From: Hydractinia symbiolongicarpus
Taxonomy: Eukaryota > Cnidaria > Hydrozoa > Anthoathecata > Hydractiniidae
NCBI RefSeq assembly: GCF_029227915.1
Contig: NC_079882.1
Location: 14,094,501 to 14,158,500, forward strand
Direction: 5' to 3'
DNA length: 64,000 bases
The notes beneath the pieces were generated by a model that was not told the origin of the DNA, ran no database searches, and worked only from the letters and a program-made list of their open reading frames with translations. Shown here in pieces: positions 1-10,800 of the stretch. The stretch's first letter is position 1; each line of letters begins with the position of its first letter. A program made the position numbers and the translations under genes.

Positions 1-219
1 AAAACCTTTATATCCCATTAACCGCTTATCAAAAAGACATGATCATATACATTTTTTTGGTCAGCGTTTAAACCTCTGCACAGTACAGGCAACGAATAAA
101 CTAAAATTCGCCAAAAAGTTTTGTAATTGCACTGCTGACGTCAGCAAAAAATCTAAATCAACCTATTTTGCCATTGTCCTTCTGCCTAAGTGGATTTTTT
201 CACGGGCCTTATCGACTAA
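1..219 (+). mobile_element. Non-autonomous Helitron, 3' part
   Basis: The 3' portion of a Helitron that begins before the window. It ends in a degenerate GTGGA/TTCAC hairpin, then GGGCCTTATCGACTAA, i.e. a CTRR terminus about 11 bases after the hairpin. It is followed without a gap by the 5' end of the next copy. No coding potential seen. Confidence 0.7.
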
Positions 220-952
220 TCTATATAATATTACGCTAGGTGTGTCTGTCTGTGTATCTGTGACAGGCAAAGTGGATGTCTTCATTTTCCTTTGATGTTG
301 CCGAAAAAGTTATGTCTAATATGCTAAATTTTCTGACGTTACGGCGCGACGTAAATAACACTACTTTAACGTCAATATCCTATAATAAATTGATGAAGCC
401 ATTACAGTGCAATTAAAACTTTGATGCCAAATAACTTGGAAACAAGGTGGTGACGTCAATGTTTTTTCACCGCGTTGGTAACTAGGGACCACCAGGGACC
501 AATTTGGGTAAATTTTTCAAACCTAGGTCCGCAAGTCCGTTTCGGAATGCACGGGTTTATTACGTCATCAAAAAAACTTACTACAATATTTCCGTAACCG
601 TTTGTGAAAAGTACATGATGATATACATTTTCTTGATCAGCGTTTCAAGATCTATAAGATGAAGGCAACGGGTTTACAAATTTCAAAAGAAAAATTTTTT
701 GTACTTTTATTAAGGACTGCTGACGTCAGCAAAATTTTTAAACCCTTATATCTCATTAACCATTCATCAAAAGCACGTGATTACATACATTTTCTTGATC
801 AGCGCTTTAAACACCGCACAATAGAGGCAACGTAAAAACAAGGTTCTAATTTTTTTTGCAAATGGGTTGCCGACGTCATCAAAATTCATATGACGCTTAT
901 TTTTCAATTTTATCCTGCCTCAGTGGATTTTTCCACGGGCTTTATCGACTAG
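220..952 (+). mobile_element. Non-autonomous Helitron, complete
   Basis: Starts TCTATATAATATTACG and ends with the hairpin GTGGATTTTTCCAC followed by GGGCTTTATCGACTAG. TC at the 5' end, a GC-stem hairpin near the 3' end and CTRR at the end are the Helitron hallmarks. It encodes no Rep/helicase protein. Internal motifs such as TGACGTCAGCAAAA and TTTTCTTGATCAGCGTTT recur in the other copies of the window. Confidence 0.75.
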
Positions 953-1685
953 TCGACTAGTATAATAATACGAAGTGTTTGTGACGGTCATAGTGGATAT
1001 CGTCATTTTCCTTTGATTTCGCCGAAATTTTCTTTGAAGCCGCCGAAAAAAGTATGTTTCAAATGTTAAATTATATGACGTTACGGCGCGACGTCAATAA
1101 CACTACTTTAACTGCAATATCATTAATTAAAGTAATGAAGCCATTACAGTGCACTTGAAACTTTGAAGCCAAATAACTTGGAAACGAGGTGGTTACGTCA
1201 ATGATTTTTCACCGCATGGGTAACTAGGGACCACCTAGGACCAATTTGGGGATATTTCCTAAACCCGGGTCCCCGAATCCGTTTTGGAATGGACGGGTTG
1301 AGGACGTCATCAAAAAACCTTCAAACCCTAATATCTCTGCAACCGTTTATCAAAAGTAAATGACCCTATGCATTTTCTTGATCAGCGTTTCAAGATCTAT
1401 ACGATGAAGGCAACAGAAATTTTTTTAAGATTTTGACAGGTTTTTGCTGACGTCAGCAAAAATTTTAATTCCTGATATCCTATTAACCGTTCATCCAACG
1501 CACATAATCATATACATTTTCTTGATCATCAGTTTTAGCTCTGCACAATAGAGGCAACGTGAAAACAAGGTTCTAATTTATTTTTTTGTGGATGGGTTGC
1601 TGACGTCATCAAAATTCAAATCATGCTTCCTTTTTCATTTTTATCCTACCTCGGTGGATTTTTCCACGGGTTTTTTATCGACTGG
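953..1685 (+). mobile_element. Non-autonomous Helitron, complete
   Basis: Third copy of a head-to-tail array. The 5' end is degenerate (TCGACTAGTATAATAATACG); the 3' end has the hairpin GTGGATTTTTCCAC and finishes in CTGG. It shares blocks with the preceding copy throughout, including the TTACGGCGCGACGT block and the TGACGTCA motifs. No protein is encoded. Confidence 0.7.
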
Positions 1686-1869
1686 TCTAAGTAAATTAAT
1701 GCGACTAGTTAATTAATGCGCAAATTAAATGCGTTTGATGCATTCGACCATGGCTTTAGTAAGAAAGTGGAAATTTTGTTAGAACATGTGTTTTAATTGC
1801 TTCAATTTCTTATTTCGGAAGGTTTCTCGTTGAATGCAAAGTTAATAAATTACAATTTTTTATTTAAAG

Positions 1870-2088
1870 TCTACTTCCGGGAAAATTAATTCCCGCGAAA
1901 ATTCAAAATACGAACAATTCGTGAAAATTAATACTCGCGAAAAATCAAAATTTCTTCGATTCGCGAAACTAAATACCCGTGAAAATTAGTACTTCTAAGG
2001 TAGTATACTTTTTATAACTGTTTTTAGAAATAAATGATGAAAAAAAAGGATTTTTGAGGAAAATTTCTCCTCGCGAAAATTTGTACAC
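1870..2088. repeat. Cluster of GCGAAAATTA-type subterminal repeats
   Basis: Several diverged copies of a CGCGAAAATTAATTCCCG-like unit (for example GAAAATTAATTCCCGCGA near 1881). The same unit brackets the pogo-like element at 16925-20009, so this is probably the end of a related DNA transposon. It directly abuts the broken THAP exon on its right. Confidence 0.5.
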
Positions 2089-2391
2089 TTAAGGTAGCCA
2101 CTGCTTTCTCAAGACCTTGTCTTTAGGAATGATGTTAAAACTAAGATCGTTGTTTCGTTTTGAATTGTTAAAACAGTGAGGAACACAGCATGTTATCCCA
2201 CCACTCTTGTTCGAGCCAATGTCGGTTTTACTAGCTGCTTGTACATCTGATAGGGTAGAAGGAACAGAACTAGAAGTTCCAGTGATACTGCCAGTTGTAG
2301 AGTATTCAAAAATACTGCTTTTATTACATATAGTTGTAGAATTTAGTGGATTTTCTTCGTTAATTTCTGTGATATTCATTACTGCAGCCAT
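2089..2391 (-). pseudogene. THAP zinc-finger exon fragment
   Basis: An open frame of 100 codons beginning with ATG at 2391. Residues 1-65 are a Ser/Thr-rich leader; residues 66-100 are the first half of a THAP domain: two cysteines in a CVPHC context, then SFNIIPKD and LRKQW, matching the C-x(2-4)-C...FP...W core of the C2CH THAP finger, a DNA-binding domain. The C and H of the second half are missing because the frame stops at 2089, exactly where a repeat cluster begins. No good splice donor is visible there, so truncation by an insertion is likelier than an exon border. Host THAP gene or P-element-like transposase cannot be distinguished. Confidence 0.6.
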
Positions 2392-2399
2392 AATTGTTT

Positions 2400-3190
2400 A
2401 CGTCTAATTTTTAGCGATTAATACAACTACCATAATGCATTGCGAATCTTGAGAATTACGGGAACGGCGAATTGTAGCTATACATTTTCAGATTGGACTT
2501 TTATTAAGAGAACGCTAGCAAAAGGGAAAAGAAAGCAGGTGTGTTGTTTAGATTATTCGGCAGAGAAATGAATTTGGGTGTATAACGATTTTTAACTGTT
2601 TATTTCAGAGCTAAATTTTCCCTTAAATATTAAGTTTAGAGCAATTTAAATATAGCTACTTTTTTCGATTGCTAAGCAAATATAGGCAATAAAATAAAAA
2701 ATACCGTTTTGGGACGCCGAATTCAGTATAAAAGCTACCGATTTGTCAAGCCTATCCCCAAAATTCTAAAAATATACACCCTAAAATTACTAAAAATCCA
2801 TATAACCCTTATTCGCAAGAGGTGAGCTGAGATCTCATTTTTAGGCCCTCAGCCCATCGCCTATTAACATGACTCATTATGACTCAAACATTTTTTGGAT
2901 TTCAAATTTGACTAATTAGCCAAAAAAAAACACTTTTGCTAATTGGTTTCACACTATACTTTTTCACACTAAACTGTTTCTTTGACATTTTGACTAAAGT
3001 TTGTGACATTTTGAGTAGTCAGAGGGTCAGAGCAAGTAATATTAGTAGAATTAGATTTTAAATGTCACGTTATACTGCAGTTGTTGGATACCTTCAATAT
3101 TTTGGTCATTTATATAATAATGCAGATTGTAAGATTCGCACTGCTGTATTTTTTTTTGTTTTTGATGGACGTATATCTGTTATATGAATT
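2400..3190. other. No gene seen
   Basis: AT-rich sequence with no convincing exon, tRNA or repeat structure on either strand. Confidence 0.5.
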
Positions 3191-3194
3191 AAAT

Positions 3195-3230
3195 GAGAAA
3201 TCAGTGGATTCTTCCACGGGAAATAACTAG
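3195..3230 (+). mobile_element. Helitron 3' end fragment
   Basis: A GTGGATTCTTCCAC hairpin followed by GGGAAATAACTAG, a CTRR end that touches the start of the next Helitron at 3231. The matching 5' part was not found. Confidence 0.55.
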
Positions 3231-3943
3231 TCTATATAATAATACGCCAGTTCCGTGTCACTGTAACAGGCAAAGTGGATGTGTTCATTTTCCTTTGATG
3301 TTGCCGAAAAGTACATGTCTAATATGTTAAATTTTCTAACGTTACGGCGCGACTACTTTAACATCAATGTCCTATATTAAATTATGAAGCTATTACAATG
3401 CACCTAAAACTTTGAGGCCAAATAACTTGGAAACGAGGTGGTGATGTCAATGTTTTTAAGCGCGTGGGTAACTAGGGACAACCTAGTTCCAATTTGGGTA
3501 ATTTTACCAAATCTGGGTCACCGCATCCGTTTCGGAATGGACGTGTTGATGACGTCATCGAAAAACCTTTAAACCCCAATATTTCTGCAATCGTTTGTCA
3601 AAGATGATCCTACACATTTTCTTGATCAGCCTTTCAAGATCTATACGGTGAAGACAATTGGTATAAAAATTTCTTAAAATTTTTTTTTGTTTTAGCGGGT
3701 CTTTGCTGATGTCACCAAAAATTTTAAACCCTTTTATCTCCTTACGCTTTCGTCGAAAATATATAATCCCATACATTATTTTGACCAGCGTTTTAACTCT
3801 ACAGATGAAGGCAAAACGAATAAACTAAATTTCTCCATTTTTTTTTGTATCTGCACTGCTAACATCAGCAAAAAACCCAAAACAAAATGTTTTTGCATTG
3901 TCTTTCTGCCTAAGTGGATTTCTCCACGGGCCTTATCGACTAG
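3231..3943 (+). mobile_element. Non-autonomous Helitron, complete
   Basis: Begins TCTATATAATAATACGCCAG and ends GTGGATTTCTCCAC, then GGGCCTTATCGACTAG before a T. About 0.7 kb, no coding frame, homologous along its length to the copies at 220-1685 and 33855-34614. Confidence 0.8.
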
Positions 3944-4675
3944 TATCTAAGAAAAAAATATGGACAAACAATACACATATAATGTCCTGAATGATATAAA
4001 AGAAATTTTGGGGGGTAAAACTATTACATTTCTCACTACAATACTACTTCAAAAACTAATTACTATGTAAAGAACTTGTCTCAAATAACTATACCTTCGT
4101 AAAATATCATTGCAAAAAAAAACAACTGTTTCACTACCTAGACTTTTATAGTCCACTAATTTTAAAATACGTATTTTACCCCCTGAAATTTAAAACTTTC
4201 AAATCCCTTTATCTCTTGGGTGCTTTTTTTTCAAAATATATTTTTGATACATTTTTTTCTTGTTTTTACATTATCTTTCAATCAAAAAAGAAAAAAGAAA
4301 TTAAAATTTCAACTTTGATACTTTACTGACCAGGAAAGTGATGACATGAGCCAGGGCCACACACAAATATGGAAAAATATGACACCTAGTTCTTTTTGTA
4401 TTTAAATCAACCAAAGAATAGATTCCAATCAAAAATTGCTTTTAACAAGTCCCTGCACATAAAGAACATAGTGACCCCCCACTAAAATAAATTTACGCAC
4501 TTCAGTTTAACAATAATTTCAGAAACTGAGGTGACACCCCTAAGCGAGGTTCGTGCGAAAATGGGTAGAAAAACATTCTTATTGCTAAATAAAATTTTTG
4601 AAATCAGAAGCATTACAATGTTTCTATTTGCTTATCGGAAAATACCAATCGTAAAACAATTGTAACAGACCAATC
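3944..4675. other. 3' flank of the MTMR gene
   Basis: No coding sequence seen. A short segment around 4440-4485 (AACAAGTCCCTGCACA, AAAGAACATAGTGACCCCC) recurs around 40625-40670 in the same orientation, so it is a dispersed repeat. Confidence 0.4.
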
Positions 4676-4804
4676 TCATACAGGAGTGACAGCGGAACTG
4701 CTTGACCAATTCGGAGAGTTGCTTTCATTGGCTGGCGATACTTCAACTTCAACCTTTGCTCGAGCGTCTAATTCACTCTGTAACTTTTCACACATTGAAC
4801 GTAA
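4676..4804 (-). CDS. mtmr2: MTMR exon 24 (C-terminus)
   Basis: Acceptor TTTAG at 4805. Encodes [12 protein letters not shown] (coiled coil), an acidic stretch and a Ser-rich tail ending in TPV before TGA. MTMR2 likewise ends in a Ser-rich tail with a PDZ-binding motif. Confidence 0.88.
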   Translation of the reverse strand, partial: LRSMCEKLQSELDARAKVEVEVSPANESNSPNWSSSSAVTPV

Positions 4805-7800
4805 CTAAAGGAATAAAGAATTAACGATTTAAACGATCTGTAATCTGCATTTTTAATTCTTCGCCTATAACAATACGTCAAGTCTGTACACGTGTAGGTG
4901 CGTTATGCAATCACGTCAACAGTGTGACCTTCTTGAGTAACAACAAGACAATAAACGGGTGCCAATATGTTGTCCGTGAAAATCGACCAAAGAGGAAGGC
5001 GAGGCACTTTTGTTTTTGCATTTTAATTTTTGAAAGTTCATTGTAAAATACGACTACTAGGAACTACTACTGTGTGGAAACAAGGAATTGTCTTCTATTG
5101 TACAAATCATCAAGACGGAACTCTTCTTGTGTCGGTGTTGATTTCATATTTCTCAAAATAACCGAAATAAAATTTTATTTCGTTCTCCTATCATTTACAT
5201 AAACACGATTTAGTCGAAATAAAACTATTGTGCATGTGTACAAAGTCATTGCTTACGTTCATAAAGTTAATGTGCACATGAACAAAGTTATACAGCATGC
5301 GCAATAAGCCTTTTCCAATATCGTCTTTTTATGACCAGCCATGGTGATCAAAACATTGCATGAAAATGAGGTTAGTCTAGAACCCCTCCCGTTTAAGGAC
5401 TTTGAAAGAAAATATCACTTTCTGCAGGTGAAATAAAACGGAACAACGTCTTTTAATGTCTATACAACAGTGTTAATCAATGTTTGTTTCAGCATTCATA
5501 ATTATGATCACAAACAAACACAAAGTAATTGTTCTTTTGATTATTATTGCAACGCAAGGTATCATATTCAAACCATCAAACCAAATAAGCGTAGGAAAAA
5601 CAAATCTAACCAAAATACCCCCCAAATAATGCCTATTTATTATTATTTAAATACATAATCTTTTACCCTGTTACAGAAGAATGCTTAAATTCGGAAACTT
5701 AAAAAGTATAATACAAAAATGTTTTTCTGTTAATTCCATCATATTTCTGTTAATTCCATCATATTAGAAGAGCACCCAGTAAAAAAATTATTTTACATAA
5801 GTTTTTAAACTTTGTTTTTAGGTAAAAATAAATAACAAAAGCCATAGTTATACGCGACGTTGGAGAACAAGGTAATACTTATAGGAATAATATTACATAG
5901 CTAGTTATTGACAGAACTTTTCTTGAATTTAAAAAACAACAACAATTATCTGTACCTGCAACTGTAACTTTCTTACAGGCCATAATTTTGAAAAAACCAA
6001 GGCTCAAGGGAACTTATAAGTTATCATGCTTTAACCTTGGATGATTGCATTGCTCTTATTAAATTTTGTTGAATATATAGCATGATGAAGAACAATATTC
6101 AGCCTAATACCACCAACCCAACATGGTCAGGATAGAACAATAAAGTGTATATGTCAACAACATTGGTTAAAGCTCTAACTAGCTAGTAATCCTGATCAAT
6201 CGACTTAGCTAGCTGAACACCAGAAAAGAATGTAAACCAGCAACTTTAAAAACCTCAATAAGTATAACATAAATGCCATTTTTTGTTTCTTTTATTAAAA
6301 GTTCATAATTGCCCAATTGACAAGTTAATTTAGGAAATAATACACGTAAACCAACTGTGTGCATCCCTTCGCTGAAAAATTAAAATCGTCTCTAAACGTT
6401 TTTATGTTAGTATGTATATTTCCGCTTTGTATTTTGCGAAATGGAAATGGATAGGCTTGTTCGGCCCACCCTGATATGTAAAACTTTATTCCCTTCATTA
6501 ACAGAACTTCGAAAAGACATTCTCTTCTGATAAAAACAAATTTTTATTTTTCTGATGTAAATCTCTTCTCCAAATGCATACTTACATCTCCCAAAGAAAT
6601 TGTCATACCTGTTGAACTCGTGTAAACAACAATTTGTTTATTGTCTCCATGGATTCCTGGCGGAAACAAAAACATATTTTGAACGTCAACAACAATATTT
6701 TTTCTTCACATGCAGATATGCCTGTTAAACAAGTTGAAACTGAAGACAAACAATTTTTTGAGCCTTAACAGTAAAAAAAATAATGTTAAAACTCGAAACA
6801 AGCAAAAAAAATTCACAAAAAAACAACCAACAGCAACCATTAACAATAACCAACAACAGCAGCAACAACAATGATAACAGCAACTATAGTATTTATAACA
6901 TTCATAACAGAAATAGAGCGATAACGACTAAAGTAAAAAATACTTGCAGGTAAAAGTAAAATGCGGTACCTGTGGTTGCATTCTCGGATTCCAACGCATA
7001 TACAGTGACTTCCAAAGTTTTAAATGTCGAACACTTGCGACTGGTAGCAATACCTAGGTTAGTAGATAAAAAATATCTGCAGAAAACCTTTTAATTTGGT
7101 ATTTACTGTCTTTGCGATTTTTTTGTATATGAAAATAGAGTGGCTTAGGCAGTTACCTAAGTTGCAGTGCTTATAGAGTTGTAACTCGAATGGAAGGAAG
7201 AATCCTCATACAATACTTATTGCTGGCAGTATTAGCAGAAACCAAAAAAGGTTATTTTTTTGTATAAAAAAATCCTCAAGACAAGCGGAGGTATTGTGGA
7301 GGTGGCGGCAGTTGTTTTTACCATTAGTTGTTTAATAACTCGATAATAAGACAAGTTTACTATGCTATAACTTACATGTTGATGAAGTAACTTGGCGTAC
7401 AAAGGATTTAAATAATCTTCCAGCTAGAAAATTAAGACCGTAATTAAGACAGCATAAAACACCTTCACAACTGCACAAATAGTCAATAAAAAGAAAACCT
7501 TACATTGTCATTTATATAAGACCACAATGAATGTGTTTTGCCTTTGACATTCTAAAAACAATTTACAGAGATTTATTCATGAACTGCACCGCCATTGTTC
7601 TGCAGCTTTTTAGATTGGCTCATCCATGGAAAAATAGAAAATACGAAATAAAACAACACTCGATAGACAAGAAGAAAGTATAAGAGAAAGACTGTGGATA
7701 AAACATGACACGATCTATATTTATTGTAGTAAATATATGCAGCTTATATACCCACGTTTGAAGGCAGTGGCTAATGCACCTGGCTTGAAGACAACGTTTC

Positions 7801-10800
7801 CTCCTAAAAGGGGTTTTTACGATGCCTTGTTAACCACGTGTATCCTAACATTGTAAATAACGATTGATTACTGCCGCCGCGAAATCCAATAATGCTGTCG
7901 CCGCGAAATCCAATACCAAGTTTAACCTGTATTGTTTATGTTGTCTTTGGTTTGAATGAGGTCGAATAAAGAAAGATTTTATTAAGATTTCGGATTACAT
8001 CCGAGATCTTATTAAAACAAGCGGTCTTTTTCTTCTCCTTCTTCTTCCTCTTCGACCGATTCTTTAACCGATTGCCGTAACGTCACGACTTTTAAAGTCC
8101 GACCTGACCACGCAACCTAGCGCTACGCCGGCTGTGTGCTTGATATTCGTAAAATTGGGAAAGAATGAAGACTGCGGTACGAATTTGATCACAAATATTG
8201 TTATAGACTCTTACTTTTACTATTATTTGATGAGCTATGCTTTAATCTTGGACAAAATATGTATATATGGACTTTTTAATTACCCCCTTCCCCCAATTTC
8301 AAGGTTGAATTTTAAAGGTAAATCACTGTTTTGGCTCCAACATTGAGCTTGGGGAAGGGGGAGTTAAAATTTAATACTTGTCCTCTAATTTATGTCCAAG
8401 ATTGTCTAAAATTCATAAAAAAAAATTGAAAAGGTAGGTAGGACAAAAGTACCATTGAAATCTAAAATACCTTTAAAAACTGCCTGCACAGATGCTTTTC
8501 ACATGATAACATGTCCGGCTGCCAATTTCAAAAATTTGCGAGCTCAAAAACATTTCGTGCAGGTTTCACATGATACCAAAACAAACATTCAAATTTTGGC
8601 GGCAAATTAGTAGTAAAAGCAAAAGTGATTGGTGGCAGCTGGACAGGCTGTACCGACCCGTTACCGTGATACTGCACGTTACCGTACACGTTACCGTTAT
8701 TTCTACTAGAAACTTTAGTGAGACTAACACGTTACCGTCACATTTTTATAAGCTTTATATAACATTATTTATCACAAAGTTGACGGTAACGTGTTGGGCA
8801 TAGGCAATCAATAGGCTAAAAAGCAGGGTTACATGTACGGTAGCGTGCACGGTAACATGTAGCGCGACGGTAACGTGTGGAAATAAATCTTCTGTTTTCG
8901 TAACCTGCAATGTCTTAGAGAGTTTTGTTGTCTTTATCATTTTTTTAAAAGACAAATTCAACCTTTACCTACACAAAATAGACCTCAACATAAATTAGAT
9001 GTCGTAAATACCTCAACATAAATTAGATGTCGTAATATATATAAATGCAAGAATCTCGTGCACCTTATTATGCAAATTTTTTTTACACCAAAGTTGTTGC
9101 TGGTGGATTATACTGTGCCAGACACCAACCTGGTATTTTAAGAACCACGCGGTAAATAGCTGCGCACGGATTTATGCGCAAAAGACGTTGTATGTCTATT
9201 AGCGTTGACATACTTCTAATTACATTATCGATTACCTCAATAGGAAAACTTAATATGCAACCCACATCCACACGAAGAACTTGTATAAGAACGCGAAACT
9301 CATTATTCTGTTTGTTCGTCTGTTATACAAAATAAACACGACTATGGCCTACCTCCAAATAAGTAACCATTCATATAAGAACACGAAGCCATGTTTCGTT
9401 TGTGTTTGTTTGTTTGTTTGTTTACATAAGAAACACAAGGAAATTATTGAAACTTTTTGGCATTTATGGAATATTAAGACCAAGGCATAAAGTCGAAGTG
9501 GCCTAGCTAGCAACTTCTCTTATGAACAATCAAAAGCTTGCACCTAAACAAACCAACCAAAATTGACCAAGTCTTTAAAATTAGAGACAATCTTGAAAAA
9601 AATATGTATGGACTTTTTAATTACCCCTTTCCCCCCAACTTCAAGGTTGAATTTTGAAGGTCAATCACTGTTTTGGCTGCAACACTGAGCTTGGGGGAAG
9701 GGGGAGTTAAATTTAATACTTGTTCACTAATTTATGTCCAAGATTGTAGTACCCCTTCAAATGTTCATTCCCAGTAAATGTGTTTAACGAGGCGGATTTT
9801 GTTTAACTAAACCGAGCTCTCGGGGTTAAGGTGCAAGTCGTTCCTTTCGAGGGACTGACTTTAAGCACGCCATATTACAGCTTGTTCACCAACCTGCGAT
9901 GGAAAGTTTTTTCAAGCGAAGAGAAATATTTGGTTGGGTTAATATAATCATTTAACTGCCTACATTTCAGTTCTATCAACGCTTAAGATATTCTCTTCAT
10001 TGTGTCTATGTTTTCACATGTTAAGATAAAATATTTTTACGTTTTCTAGCTATGTGTAACCAATTTACAGATTTCACCTAGCTACAAATGTAGGCATCCT
10101 GCTAAAGCCAGCTAGCTTTAGCCGTATTTATTCTTATTCTTTTAAAGCCTGGTTAATTATTATTTATTTTTATGTTGGGGTTGTGGCTCTTTAGCTACCT
10201 CTGGCTGAAGTGTAAAAGTAGCCAAATGCAGTTTGGCTAGCTACAACAAAATTCCTAATCAATATTGCATATGCTAAAAGCGACACCTTTTATTACTGTC
10301 ATGAAAACTTACTTTGCAAAATAAAATTGTTGAGTGATTTTTTTAGCTGGATGGGTTAACAACAAGCTGTTTCCCGTTCCTGCAATAAAGTTTTTTTGGA
10401 AAAGGGTATTACGCCTATACACATGTGTAACACCATTTACCTATACTAAGCGTTCAGCCTGTTGTTAGCGACAGATTGTTTCCTATTTTTGAATTTCCGC
10501 GCCCGAAGGCGTAGGAAATTCTTTAAAACCGTCGTTTTTTTCTTTCGGAGCATTTTTTGAGAAAAAATCGACCCTGGGATTTCACGTTGCTCCGTCACAG
10601 ATGTAAACTTCGTACCCAAGCTCCTTAACTACTGGGAAGTCTCGTATTGACGTTTCAGGCCAAAATTGGTATTTGTTTTCGACAAAATTTGACACAGTTA
10701 ACAAAAAAAAAGTATGCTGAACATAATGGTGACATAAAAATTTTGATTTTTGTCACCTAAATGAATTATAGGCTGTATTTTTTGTTAGCAATTTCTTTTA

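Noticed and set aside
3555-3776. 73-codon minus-strand frame.
   Set aside because: It lies entirely within a non-coding Helitron and is a chance frame.
6970-7053. Alternative frame of exon 22 reading [20 protein letters not shown].
   Set aside because: The phase-0 frame gives the conserved VLLPVAS..RWNPRM block; the other frame is a shadow.
9083-9271. 62-codon minus-strand frame with [18 protein letters not shown].
   Set aside because: No motif or family recognised and no splice context; it lies in the repeat-filled intron 19.
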